Assembly: GCA_964423615.1 (NCBI GenBank)
Contig: CAYRFQ010000108.1
Location: 1 to 24,641, forward strand
From: CAYRFQ01 sp964423615
GTDB taxonomy: Bacteria; Planctomycetota; Planctomycetia; Gemmatales; Gemmataceae
Direction of reading: 5' to 3'
Length of the DNA: 24,641 nt
The translations under genes and the position numbers were made by a program. The notes below the pieces were generated by a model. The model did not search any database. It saw nothing but the letters and a program-made list of their open reading frames with translations, and was not told where the DNA came from. Positions 7,769 through 16,414 of this stretch are shown in pieces (the stretch's first letter is position 1; every line of letters begins with the position of its first letter).

Positions 7769-8860
7769 ATGAAACGACATACCCAAAACGCTCGTCTCGT
7801 GCGTAGGAACTGTGCGTCGAAATGCAAGCCTCCTCGCTTCTCAGTTCCGCCAACGCGAAAAAGTGTCGTGGCATTGCTTCTGTCCTTGTTGCCAGCGGCT
7901 TTTCTGGGAATCGTTGGATGTGCCCAATTTCCGGGCTTGACACCTCCGGTGGGAGGTGGCCATTCCAATATCTACCCGATTGGTCCGCAGCAAGCCCAAA
8001 AAACTATCCGGACGCCGGCCAAGCTCCACATCAACGAGCAGGCGAAAGTCTGTCTCCAAACGGCCGAGGAGATGGAGAAGGGGGGCAAGTTCAAAGAAGC
8101 CATCCACTTTTACGACCAGACGAGACGTAAAGATCCTCGTCAGAAGCAGGTCTGTCGCCGGATGGCTGTTCTCTACGACCAACTCGGCAATTTCACCAAG
8201 GCGGAAGAGGAATACCGTCGGGCCTTGGCGTTGACTCCCGAAGATCCGGAATTGTTGTCCGACATCGGTTACAGCTTTTATTGCCAAGGCCGATGGCGGG
8301 CAGCCGAGGCGTACCTCCAAAAAGCCCTTAAGAAGAACCCCGAACACCGACGCAGTTGGGTAAATTTGGGAATGACTCTGGGACAACAGAACCGGTATCG
8401 CGAGAGCCTGGACGCCTTCCAAAAAGTACTCCCGATGGCCCAGGCCTACTGCAACTTGGCGTTTGTCTATCGCACACAACAGAAAGTGAACATGGCCATG
8501 GCGGCTTATAACTACGCCCTGGAAGTCCAGCCAAACTTTCGGCCAGCAGTGAACGCCTTGGCCCAAATGGAACGGGGCGAGAAGAAGAAGCCTGCACCGG
8601 TCATCGCGAAACAGACCCAGCCTCAGAAAAGCCCCTACCAGAAGCTCATGAATTTCCGCTTTGAGAAGACCCGACAGCTGGTTCAACAGACCCCAACCTC
8701 GCAGGCAGTGCAGTCGGACTCAGAGAATCATCAGTCCCAGCGACAAGAAACCACAACACGGTTTCGCGGATCGCCACAAAGACCGACAAGCCAGTCGGTG
8801 TCCATCGAGTGGGAAAATCCTCCCCAAGAGCGAGGTCCATCCACTTTTGCAGATCGCTAG
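7769..8860 (+). CDS. tadD: TPR lipoprotein, TadD-like
   Basis: TadD-type proteins are lipoproteins with TPRs that help assemble the outer-membrane part of the Tad machine. This 363-aa protein has a long basic N-terminus (1-31), a hydrophobic segment (32-50) and a good lipobox IVGC with Cys51. About five TPRs follow at roughly 92-258; the clearest are AVLYDQLGNFTKAEEEYRRA (133-152) and GYSFYCQGRWRAAEAYLQKA (167-186). The tail after 270 is Lys/Gln/Ser-rich and low in complexity. The start at 7769 gives the shorter N-terminal region; even so the 31 residues before the hydrophobic core are long for a signal peptide. Its place at the end of the tad run, just before a terminator, supports TadD, but TPR proteins are generic and the name is by context. 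Confidence 0.82.
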   Translation: MKRHTQNARLVRRNCASKCKPPRFSVPPTRKSVVALLLSLLPAAFLGIVGCAQFPGLTPPVGGGHSNIYPIGPQQAQKTIRTPAKLHINEQAKVCLQTAEEMEKGGKFKEAIHFYDQTRRKDPRQKQVCRRMAVLYDQLGNFTKAEEEYRRALALTPEDPELLSDIGYSFYCQGRWRAAEAYLQKALKKNPEHRRSWVNLGMTLGQQNRYRESLDAFQKVLPMAQAYCNLAFVYRTQQKVNMAMAAYNYALEVQPNFRPAVNALAQMERGEKKKPAPVIAKQTQPQKSPYQKLMNFRFEKTRQLVQQTPTSQAVQSDSENHQSQRQETTTRFRGSPQRPTSQSVSIEWENPPQERGPSTFADR

Positions 8861-8921
8861 CCTGATCGGTTTGAGAACCCTTTGTGAGAGCCGATTTCCC
8901 ATCAATCCTTCAAGATCCCGC

Positions 8922-8967
8922 AAAACCCTTTGCCGACTGGGCTTGGCTCAGCTCGGCAAAGGGTTTT
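8922..8967 (+). terminator. Strong, probably bidirectional terminator of the Tad locus
   Basis: AAAACCCTTTGCCGA (8922-8936) and TCGGCAAAGGGTTTT (8953-8967) are perfect 15-bp complements around a 16-base loop. The A-run on one side and T-run on the other would allow termination on either strand. It lies 61 bases after the TadD-like stop and separates the Tad locus from the exosortase module. Confidence 0.85.
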
Positions 8968-9268
8968 CTCATTTCCAGGGTCTCGCCCATGACCGAATTT
9001 CGTAAGACTCCTCTTGCGTCATTTTTTCCCTTTTGTAATGTTGTAATCATTATTTTTTGACCTTCTCCACTGACTGTAACATCGTACAATGTAGAGCTAG
9101 AGACACACGACACCGTCAACAACATTCGGACTGACCTGCGCTGAATCTCACTATTAGTCATCCAGAGTGGTCCGGCCTTCGATTGGAACGAAGAGTTTAG
9201 GTAAAGCAAGCTGGTTTAGCCAACTTGGGTGTGCAACTAAGACCATCCAATTCATGGAAGGAGCAAAT
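8968..9268 (+). other. AT-rich leader region of the PEP-CTERM gene
   Basis: No gene seen in these 301 bases. An AT-rich stretch (about 9020-9062, several T-runs) makes it the likely promoter region for the sorting substrate, but no well-spaced -35/-10 pair is evident. An imperfect hairpin (CAAG-C-TGG at 9207-9214 with CCA-A-CTTG at 9220-9227) lies in the probable 5' leader. Confidence 0.45.
9257..9263 (+). promoter_or_regulatory. Ribosome binding site setting the PEP-CTERM start
   Basis: GAAGGAG, five bases before ATG 9269: the strongest Shine-Dalgarno match in the Tad/exosortase half. It overlaps an in-frame ATG at 9254, which is therefore unlikely to be the start, and it suggests high expression of this secreted protein. 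Confidence 0.7.
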
Positions 9269-10069
9269 ATGACTCATCGGAGAATGAGACCTTGGTGGTT
9301 TTCCCTCTCAATAATTCTCGGGCTTTGGCTTCAATCTGGAGTCTGCCGAGCTGACCTTCTCATCGATAGCTTTGACGTCCCATCACCCCCAGCTATTTAC
9401 TCCCCACCGACTTCTGCAAACTCCAATCTCCGGATGGATTCGGACCCAATAGGAGGGACGATTTTGGGGACGCGGACGCTTGGGATTAGTGCAAACATTG
9501 CCGTTCTCGGTGATGGACTGCATATTGGAGGGCCTGACGAGACCCCTCCCTTCTCACCCACGTCACCGGAAGGAACCCTGCGTGTAGCCACCGCGACCGG
9601 AACGACCTTGACAACAACACTGACTTACGATTTCCCTTCCGAAGACTTCGCCGCCGCAGGAGATTCACTTGACTTGGCCTTCAACGGTGTTGTGTGGGGA
9701 GTCGTGCCAGGAGCCGTATCGAATTCGATGGCCCCATTCACAGTGCAACTGCTCCTTACTGACGGGAACAGCCAGACAGGGTCGCATACACTCGTTGTCC
9801 CAAGTTTTGCCGCAACGGCAGCACCGGTTATCTCGGTTACCCCGTTGACGGAGTTTACATCGGACAACCCGCTTCTGGATCTCACCGACATTGAGCAAGT
9901 TCAAGTCCATCTCAATGACGCTTCGAATCCTGGGGAAGGAGCCGATTTCACATTATCGGGTATCGCAGTCACTTCTGTTCCCGAACCCACCTCTCTGCTC
10001 GTTTGGGGTTTACTCGGTGGTGCGGGCGTCGGCTGCTTCGGTTTTGCCCGAAGGAAGCGGAAGGCTTGA
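9269..10069 (+). CDS. Secreted PEP-CTERM protein, exosortase substrate
   Basis: Exported protein of 266 aa carrying an exosortase sorting signal. The N-terminus has a basic start, a hydrophobic core (about 9-22) and a probable cleavage site after VCRA (Ala28). The mature part is Thr/Ser/Pro-rich, almost free of Cys and predicted beta-rich, with LLIDSFDVPSPP near its start and a DLTDIEQVQVHL segment near its end, as in other secreted planctomycete PEP-CTERM proteins. The C-terminal signal at 237-266 has all three parts: the VPEP motif, a hydrophobic helix (LLVWGLLGGAGVGCFGF) and a basic end (ARRKRKA). The exosortase is predicted to cleave near VPEP and fix the protein to the cell surface or matrix. 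The gene encoding a likely processing enzyme follows 162 bp downstream. The function of the mature domain is unknown. Confidence 0.9.
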   Translation: MTHRRMRPWWFSLSIILGLWLQSGVCRADLLIDSFDVPSPPAIYSPPTSANSNLRMDSDPIGGTILGTRTLGISANIAVLGDGLHIGGPDETPPFSPTSPEGTLRVATATGTTLTTTLTYDFPSEDFAAAGDSLDLAFNGVVWGVVPGAVSNSMAPFTVQLLLTDGNSQTGSHTLVVPSFAATAAPVISVTPLTEFTSDNPLLDLTDIEQVQVHLNDASNPGEGADFTLSGIAVTSVPEPTSLLVWGLLGGAGVGCFGFARRKRKA

Positions 10070-10148
10070 TTGAGGAATTCCCTCACCACCTTTTGTCCAA
10101 ACCGAAAACAACACTTTCTCTCGGCGTAAAGCCCAAGTTACCCTTCGC

Positions 10149-10181
10149 CGTGAACGAGTTGGAAACGCCGGCTCGTTCACG
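10149..10181 (+). terminator. Perfect hairpin between substrate and exosortase genes
   Basis: CGTGAACGAG (10149-10158) and CTCGTTCACG (10172-10181) are exact 10-bp complements with a 13-base loop, 79 bases after the PEP-CTERM stop and 50 bases before the exosortase start. No T-tract follows, so it may be a partial terminator, an RNase-processing or mRNA-stabilising stem giving more substrate than enzyme, or an operator. A weaker 5-bp stem (CGGCG 10122-10126 with CGCCG 10146-10150) shares two bases with it and would compete. Confidence 0.5.
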
Positions 10182-10231
10182 TTGCCACAAGTTCGTTCGG
10201 TCCATCTTTGATTAAGCACCCCGAAGACACC

Positions 10232-12001
10232 ATGACCGCCGTACCACCTCGTCCCAATCAGGAGCGCCTGTTTCCCATCCTTGCCGGGGTCGCGATTGTC
10301 TCGGGATTGCTGCTCCTGTTGTTCTGGCCCACCCTCTGTCACCTCGCAACAATGTGGTGGCTCGATCCGAGTTATTCCCATGGTTTTTTGATATTGCCGT
10401 TGAGTGTGGCAATCGCTGTCTGGATAGCGCGGAACGAGGCTGGATCACCAGGAGCCCCCGAAGTCTTCTCTGGCGTGGTGCTGCTGGGCCTCGGGAGCAT
10501 CGCCCACGGACTCGGCCTACTATTTCGTTGGCCACTGGTCGATTTTTTAGCTTTGGTGTTCATGATTCGGGGGACGGCCATTTTGTTTGGTGGTCACCGT
10601 TGGGCGGATCATTTTCGTTTTCCCACGCTGTTTTTATTCTTCATGTTCCCACTACCGGCGACATGGACGGGGGCGATGTCGATTTGGCTCCAAGACAATG
10701 TGGCCTACGTGAGTTCTGGCATTCTCAACGTCTTCTCTGTCTGTTATCGCCAGGGCAATGCCTTATTCGTGGCTGGCCTGGACAGACCGTTGCATGTCGC
10801 TCACCAGTGTAGTGGTCTGCGACAACTCGTTGCGTTCTTCGCTTTCGGGTCCATTCTCGCCTTCGTCTTTCGCCAGTGGTCTGGTGTCCCGAGGTGGGTT
10901 TGTGTCGTCTTCGTTGCTTCGGCCCTCCCTGTCGCCATCCTGGCGAACGTTCTTCGTGTCGTGTTGATGGCCGTCGGAATGCGATATTTTGGTGGCGACT
11001 GGACCGACACTTGGATGCACCACATTCCCGCCACTATCACGCTGCCGCTCGGACTGGCCTTATTCCTCCTGACGGGCCTCCTCCTCAAACAATTGGCGTC
11101 CACGAACCTAGCAGTGTCTGGCGACGGAATTGTGCCGGAAACTACAAACCGCCGAGCAAACATGGAGAGAGAAAAAGACGTCGGACAGGCTTCTAACCTG
11201 TCTCGAAAAACGAGAGACGGTTTTGAAACCGATCCGACGGACAATGCCCATCCTCCCGAGAATAGAGTGAAAAACAACGGTTGGGTAGTGGCTAGCGTGT
11301 GTCTCGCCGTTGGCGTCCTCGGTCAGTTTGCGTTGCAGCGACACCTGACCATCGGGACGACGTCACCGTTTCCGACTCTCCGGAAACAATTTGCGTTTCT
11401 TCCGCCAACGATGCGGACGCCCCTATTCCGTCCCGACGCGGAGGAATTGGTTTGGCGGAGTAAAACGCCCAGCAATCACGACCAAATTCGAGAGGAACTA
11501 CCCTTTCACGCCGACGATTTCTTGATTCGGTATTACCACGAATCCAAGACCCAATCAGTGTTGAGCCTTTATCTGGTGCATTCTCGAACTGGAGAAGACC
11601 GCAAACACCATCCCGAAATTTGTATACGCGACGTCCTGGGTGCTCCGGAAGACGTGAACGCTCGCAAACGTTTTTACCTTGGCGGGAATCGCGAACAGCC
11701 GGTCCAACGGTTTCGATTTCGAACGGCTTCTGAGAAAGACACGACTGTTTATTATTGGCACTACACGTTCCGCCGCGAAACTCGAGGGGGCCAGACGATC
11801 TTGCAACAGATACACGACCGCCGAGTTCGCTCAGCTCCGAGCATCACCGTTCAAGTCGCAACCACGGCATCTGGAGAACAACTCGCCCAGATCGAAAAGT
11901 CGTTCTTGGTTGCCCTCGATAGGCGACTCCAGCAGCACCATTTGCCTCCCGACACACTATTTCGCTGCGACCGTCTACGGATTCTTCTTTTCCGAGATTG
12001 A
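10232..12001 (+). CDS. Exosortase fused to an EpsI-like (DUF3485) domain
   Basis: Integral-membrane transpeptidase-like protease expected to process PEP-CTERM substrates at the outer face of the inner membrane. The 589-aa chain has two parts. Residues 1-290 are an exosortase with about eight membrane helices: the family motif WWLDPSYSHGFLILP (42-56), catalytic Cys193 in CSGLRQL, Arg242 in ANVLRV, and His263/264 in MHHIPA. A polar linker (291-349) leads to another membrane helix (about 351-368) and an extracytoplasmic EpsI-like domain (about 375-589) with HHPEIC (459-464), the counterpart of HxPxxC in EpsI, and an aromatic strand VYYWHYTF. In many proteobacteria the two are separate genes or differently fused. 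Start ATG 10232 lacks a strong ribosome binding site; a TTG at 10208 would add 8 residues. Possibly the planctomycete exosortase subtype, which a profile search would settle. Confidence 0.92.
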   Translation: MTAVPPRPNQERLFPILAGVAIVSGLLLLLFWPTLCHLATMWWLDPSYSHGFLILPLSVAIAVWIARNEAGSPGAPEVFSGVVLLGLGSIAHGLGLLFRWPLVDFLALVFMIRGTAILFGGHRWADHFRFPTLFLFFMFPLPATWTGAMSIWLQDNVAYVSSGILNVFSVCYRQGNALFVAGLDRPLHVAHQCSGLRQLVAFFAFGSILAFVFRQWSGVPRWVCVVFVASALPVAILANVLRVVLMAVGMRYFGGDWTDTWMHHIPATITLPLGLALFLLTGLLLKQLASTNLAVSGDGIVPETTNRRANMEREKDVGQASNLSRKTRDGFETDPTDNAHPPENRVKNNGWVVASVCLAVGVLGQFALQRHLTIGTTSPFPTLRKQFAFLPPTMRTPLFRPDAEELVWRSKTPSNHDQIREELPFHADDFLIRYYHESKTQSVLSLYLVHSRTGEDRKHHPEICIRDVLGAPEDVNARKRFYLGGNREQPVQRFRFRTASEKDTTVYYWHYTFRRETRGGQTILQQIHDRRVRSAPSITVQVATTASGEQLAQIEKSFLVALDRRLQQHHLPPDTLFRCDRLRILLFRD

Positions 12002-12204
12002 AGGAGTTTGATCGAAAATCGCCTGTCATAAGAAAGAACGAAGGCAGAAGTTGGAAGCGAAGACCAATCCATCCATCTCCCGCTTTCGTTTATTAGTTAC
12101 CTTGAGTTTCCACATTCTCGTTGTCCGCAACGGTTGTCCTCGTCCTCAGTTGTTCTGCAGACGTTGATCGTTGCGTGGCATTTATGTGTCAGGATGATAC
12201 AACC

Positions 12205-15200
12205 ATGAGCCGTACTCGTCTGATCATTCGCATCGTCCTCATCGTCCTATTGCTGGGGACGGCCACATTCGTGGGTTGGTATTACTTTTTTGCCGGTGGT
12301 CCCGCTTCGTACGTCCGAGCAGGAGAATCTGCTTACCTGGCCGGTCTGAAGGCCATGGAGCAAGAAAAGAACCCTGAGAGTGCCTTGCTCCGGTTCGACG
12401 AAACGAAGTTGCAAGCCCAGCGAGCCATCCAGTCTTTGGAAAAGGTCGTGCAAAACCAGACTTCTCTCTCCGAAGAAGACAAGGTGCAAAAGACGGTCTT
12501 GCTTGGCAAGGCGAATTGGCTGCGGGCCTTGAGTTTACGCGACGGGGCTTACGCGGCAGCGTTGGCCGAAGAACGACCGTTGATGTTATCGATCGATGCC
12601 TCAACGGGACAACAATTTCGAAGTATTCACGCTATCCCCGACAAGAAAACGCGGGAACAAGCCATCGTCTGTTTGCGTCGATCCGGGCTGATTCTGACGA
12701 GTTCGAAAAATGTCCAGTGGACGGCATTGCGTTCGGAACTGCTACTCCGCAAGCTGAATTGGCAGTTCGTCCGGACGTTCAGCGAAAACCTGCTCGAACT
12801 CGAACCGGAGAACCCGTACGCCTTATTCATGCTCGCGAAATACGATTTCGAGCAACCTGTGACCAACACCAAGAATCCTACCGGGATCAGTACTCCACCA
12901 AACCAACGACAAAAAGCCAGGGTGGAAAAGGCCCTCCAGAGAGCCACGAAAGCCTTGACCGTTGAGGGCGTTCTGCCGTGGCGAACGAGGCATCTGAAAG
13001 GGATGATTCACGAATGGTTGGCCAAGTATGCCGAAAAGCGAGGCAACGAGGACGAAGCCGACGCTCAGTGGAATCAGTTGGAAACGATGCTGGAAGGGCC
13101 AAACGGGGCCTTGGCCCAGGCCGCTCGCGGAGAAGACCTCGAAACGGTTGGCGTTTGGGACCGCGACGGAGCACTTAACCTGCACGTAATGGCCGTGGAT
13201 CTGACGGCCCGTCAAGTCGTCAAGAAAAGGGCGGACACCGGCACTCTCAAGAAGGTCGTAGCGGACGTGGTTTCCTTTGCCCAAGGGGCTCCGAAATTCA
13301 ACAAGTCCTTTACCCCCGCGCTGGTCTCCGAAATGGCCGTGACGGCCCTAAAGAAAGCTCAACCCTTCCTGTCCATGACCCATCGAGAGTGGTGGGAAGA
13401 GCAAATGGAATCCGTCAAGGAAAGTGCCAAGCAGGCCGCCAAGGTCAAGCAAGGTTCGTTGAAGCTGTATGGCCGACTCGCCCAACTGACCCATCTGGAG
13501 TACCAAATTGCAAGTCGCGCAGCCAAGAAAGATCAGCAGCAGCGTTTGCGTTCCGAGACCCTCACATGGCTCGACCACGGGATGACCATTGCCAAGGCTC
13601 TGCCCCAAACTCGCCTGGACCTCTTTCAATTCCACGCTCAGGCAGCCACTCTGAAGGTTGCCCTGGGGACGAAACAAAAGGCCGTCCAGGATCACTTTCG
13701 ATTCATCGAAAAGGCCAAAACTCCCGCAGCGAAAGCCGTCCGGGAGTTATTGGAAGGAGCCAATTTTCAGCAAGCGGGGAAGTTGAGAAAGGCTCGCGAA
13801 CGACTCGAAACGGTGTTAGCCTCCAAGCAGGAAGCCCTGATCTTTCTCGCCCACGCCAATCTGGTGAGCGTGTATCAGGGTTTGGGACGACCGACCGACG
13901 CGTTGACATCCCTTCGCAACATCGAAGCGTTTTACGCGAATCTTTCTCAGCGTTCGGCCCAGGAGAGGGCCTGGGTCGAGGCCTTGTTGGGAAACGAGGC
14001 CCAAGTCCAAAGTCTGATCGTCCGCACTCGTCTTGAGGTGGCTTACTCGGGACTCACCAAACGGCAAAAGCGTCAGCCCAACAGAACGATCAGCGCGACC
14101 GAGTTCGAAGATCTTGCAGGTCGTCACGAAAGAGCTGCCAAAACGATCTTGTCGAAGTTTTCGGCTCCCAGCCCGGAACATCGGCAAGGCCACAGCGACA
14201 TGGCCCAATACTACCTCAGGTTGAACCGACTCGAAGAAGCACGCCAGGAAATCCAATCGCTTCGCAAGGCGTATCCTGCCAGCGTCCGAGCCTTGCAGCT
14301 TCATACTGCATTGCTCGTCCAAGAAAACCAGAAAACCAATCCCCGCTCTTTCGACAAAACGATCCAGACATTTCTCGAAACGAACCCCGATAGCGTCGGT
14401 GGTCGTTACTTCTGGGTGATGTGGCTGCACAATACCGACCGAGACGAAGAAGCTCTCGCCTACCTCCAGGCTCCCGGAAATTTCCCGAAGGCCAAAAGTG
14501 ACGAACACCGGGCGCTCCTTGCCTTGTTGCTACACCAGGCAGGACGAACCAACGCAAGCCAAAAGGCTGCAGAGGCGATGGGACCGAGTCCCCAATTTTA
14601 CGACCTCATGATCCAGTTCGGGGCGAACCTCGACGAGAAGCAAAAGCAACTCAGTGAGGCTCTCGAACGGTATCAACACGTTGGCCGATTCATCTGCCGT
14701 AATGCGGCCCTCCAATGGAATGAGGGTAAGTTCGAAGAAGCGGCACGCGAATTCGCGAAGGCGTTGGAGATAACGCGGGTTGAGAAACTGGCGCAACGTG
14801 GCGTCCAACTATCGCTAGCTGCCTTGGCCCAGCGGGATCCTCGCAAAGCCAAAGGCCTCGCTACTGATTTATTGACCACCTATCCTCAAGAACCGTCACT
14901 GTACATTGGTTACGCGAACGCTTGCCTGCTTTTGAACAACTTGGGGACTCCAAGGGATTCTTGGGAGCAGACCAAAACAATGGCTGCGGCGGTCAACGCT
15001 TGGGCCCAGAGGGCCAATTCGCGTGGCACCATCCCGGGTGAGTTGTACGTGGTCAAAGCTGCATTCTGGTACCGGGCAAATCGGCTCGATTTGGTTCGAC
15101 CGGAACTCAATCGGGCGTTGGCCCAAAACCCTCGACACCCACGGGCACTGGAACTGGCCGTCTCGTTGGCTCTGGAGATGTCCGACCCGAATCTCTTGAA

Positions 15201-16269
15201 AAAAGCGGCCGGTCGGTTGGCCACGCTGGAAGCCGTTGAGCCCAACTCAGCTGGTGCTACGTTCTTGCGTGGCCGGATCGCCGAACACCAAAAGGAACCC
15301 GACCAAGCCCTTCAGGCTTACAAACAGGCTCTCGAAAAAAACGAAAAATACGCTCTGGCTTATCGCCGGCTAATTCGGTTGTTGGATAAACAGGGGAAAT
15401 CTCAAGAGGGCGTGAAGTGGGTCCGTGAATGGCGCAAGAACTTGCCCAATTCGAACGACGCCATGACTGCGGAGGTGACATTGTTGGCCAAATCCGGAAA
15501 GACGACCGAAGCTGACAAACTCGTCGAGACTTACCTCGAGAAGCAACGCAAACGACTGGAGAAAATCCAAACTTTGGCAAAACGTCCAGAAGGCATGACC
15601 GCCGAAGAGTTCAGCAAAAGCAATCGGCGAGCCGACCAACTTCTGGAAAAGCGTATCCGTCTCCAAGGCGCTGTCGGATTCCTTCGAGCCCACAAGCATA
15701 ACGAAGCCCAGAAACGAGTCACCGAGTTACTCCGGGATGATTCCGAGTGGGCACCGGCGTTACTGGTCATGGCAAACATCTGTCTCCAACGCAAGGACAT
15801 GGGCGATTACGCTGGGGCTAGGAGTGCTTTGGAGAAAGTCGTCAAACAACAACCTGGGAACTCCGTCGCCGCCAATAACCTCGCCTACATCCTGGCCACT
15901 CAGTTCAACGAACCAACTCAAGCCCTTAAGATCATGAACACGATACGTCGAGGACGTTTCAACAAAGAGTTGCTTCCCGGAGACCGACTTCCGGCTGCCG
16001 TCTTGGATACTCTTGGTGTCATCTACACCCAACTCGACGATGCCTCGCACGCCAACGAGATGCGCGACCTTTTCAAAGCAGCCCTTCGTCGCCATCCGTA
16101 CGATCCGAGAATGTACCTGTACCTGGGGCGAGCGTGTGCCCGACTCAGCGAGAATGCCACAGCCGAAGGCTATTTTCGAGAAGCCAGCCGATTGGCCAAG
16201 TCGACACTCGCCCTCTCTGAAGAGAAACGCCAACAAGTGATCGAACAACTCGCCAAAGCGAGGTCCTGA
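12205..16269 (+). CDS. Giant membrane-anchored TPR protein
   Basis: A 1354-aa protein with one N-terminal membrane helix (about 7-27, after MSRTR) and a long, mostly helical, Lys/Arg/Glu/Ala-rich body that should lie in the periplasm. Recognisable TPR helices are spread across the chain, clearest at about 1016-1060 (GRIAEHQKEPDQALQAYKQA) and 1220-1340 (AANNLAYILATQFNEPTQAL, MYLYLGRACARLSENATAEG). Many intermediate repeats are too diverged to count by eye. Start ATG 12205 has AGGA 11 bases upstream and puts the helix right at the N-terminus; upstream in-frame codons add an unlikely Cys-rich stretch. It lies 203 bp downstream of the exosortase gene on the same strand. Proteobacterial exosortase loci carry a long TPR lipoprotein, PrsT; this may be its functional counterpart, but it has no lipobox. 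The role as scaffold for sorted proteins is inference. Confidence 0.85.
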   Translation: MSRTRLIIRIVLIVLLLGTATFVGWYYFFAGGPASYVRAGESAYLAGLKAMEQEKNPESALLRFDETKLQAQRAIQSLEKVVQNQTSLSEEDKVQKTVLLGKANWLRALSLRDGAYAAALAEERPLMLSIDASTGQQFRSIHAIPDKKTREQAIVCLRRSGLILTSSKNVQWTALRSELLLRKLNWQFVRTFSENLLELEPENPYALFMLAKYDFEQPVTNTKNPTGISTPPNQRQKARVEKALQRATKALTVEGVLPWRTRHLKGMIHEWLAKYAEKRGNEDEADAQWNQLETMLEGPNGALAQAARGEDLETVGVWDRDGALNLHVMAVDLTARQVVKKRADTGTLKKVVADVVSFAQGAPKFNKSFTPALVSEMAVTALKKAQPFLSMTHREWWEEQMESVKESAKQAAKVKQGSLKLYGRLAQLTHLEYQIASRAAKKDQQQRLRSETLTWLDHGMTIAKALPQTRLDLFQFHAQAATLKVALGTKQKAVQDHFRFIEKAKTPAAKAVRELLEGANFQQAGKLRKARERLETVLASKQEALIFLAHANLVSVYQGLGRPTDALTSLRNIEAFYANLSQRSAQERAWVEALLGNEAQVQSLIVRTRLEVAYSGLTKRQKRQPNRTISATEFEDLAGRHERAAKTILSKFSAPSPEHRQGHSDMAQYYLRLNRLEEARQEIQSLRKAYPASVRALQLHTALLVQENQKTNPRSFDKTIQTFLETNPDSVGGRYFWVMWLHNTDRDEEALAYLQAPGNFPKAKSDEHRALLALLLHQAGRTNASQKAAEAMGPSPQFYDLMIQFGANLDEKQKQLSEALERYQHVGRFICRNAALQWNEGKFEEAAREFAKALEITRVEKLAQRGVQLSLAALAQRDPRKAKGLATDLLTTYPQEPSLYIGYANACLLLNNLGTPRDSWEQTKTMAAAVNAWAQRANSRGTIPGELYVVKAAFWYRANRLDLVRPELNRALAQNPRHPRALELAVSLALEMSDPNLLKKAAGRLATLEAVEPNSAGATFLRGRIAEHQKEPDQALQAYKQALEKNEKYALAYRRLIRLLDKQGKSQEGVKWVREWRKNLPNSNDAMTAEVTLLAKSGKTTEADKLVETYLEKQRKRLEKIQTLAKRPEGMTAEEFSKSNRRADQLLEKRIRLQGAVGFLRAHKHNEAQKRVTELLRDDSEWAPALLVMANICLQRKDMGDYAGARSALEKVVKQQPGNSVAANNLAYILATQFNEPTQALKIMNTIRRGRFNKELLPGDRLPAAVLDTLGVIYTQLDDASHANEMRDLFKAALRRHPYDPRMYLYLGRACARLSENATAEGYFREASRLAKSTLALSEEKRQQVIEQLAKARS

Positions 16270-16414
16270 TCGCGTTCAAAGAACAAACCCTGAACCCGAA
16301 CGTTGGTGGTCTCGGGGAGGTTACATTTTGTTGGTACGGTTACTTGGGGGCTTGGCAACGTAGGAAATGGACAACAAACTTGTTGTTTCGTATTTTCGCG
16401 TAGGCCGCTGTTTC

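Noticed and set aside
9057..9090. TTGACC and TACAAT as a sigma-70-type promoter for the PEP-CTERM gene
   Set aside because: The spacing is 22 bases, well outside 16-18, and no better pair was found, so only an AT-rich promoter region is noted.
13816..14508. Long open frame antisense to the TPR gene (also similar ones at 7841-8686 and 4188-5057)
   Set aside because: These lie opposite strong coding regions, have no ribosome binding site or recognisable domain, and are explained by codon bias of the sense gene.
12205..16269. Naming the TPR protein PrsT
   Set aside because: No lipobox, and the repeats are too diverged to confirm by eye; only a functional parallel is suggested.
16371..16386. 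ACAACA/TGTTGT hairpin as terminator between the convergent TPR and WD40 genes
   Set aside because: Only six mostly A-T pairs and an interrupted T-tract; too weak to call.
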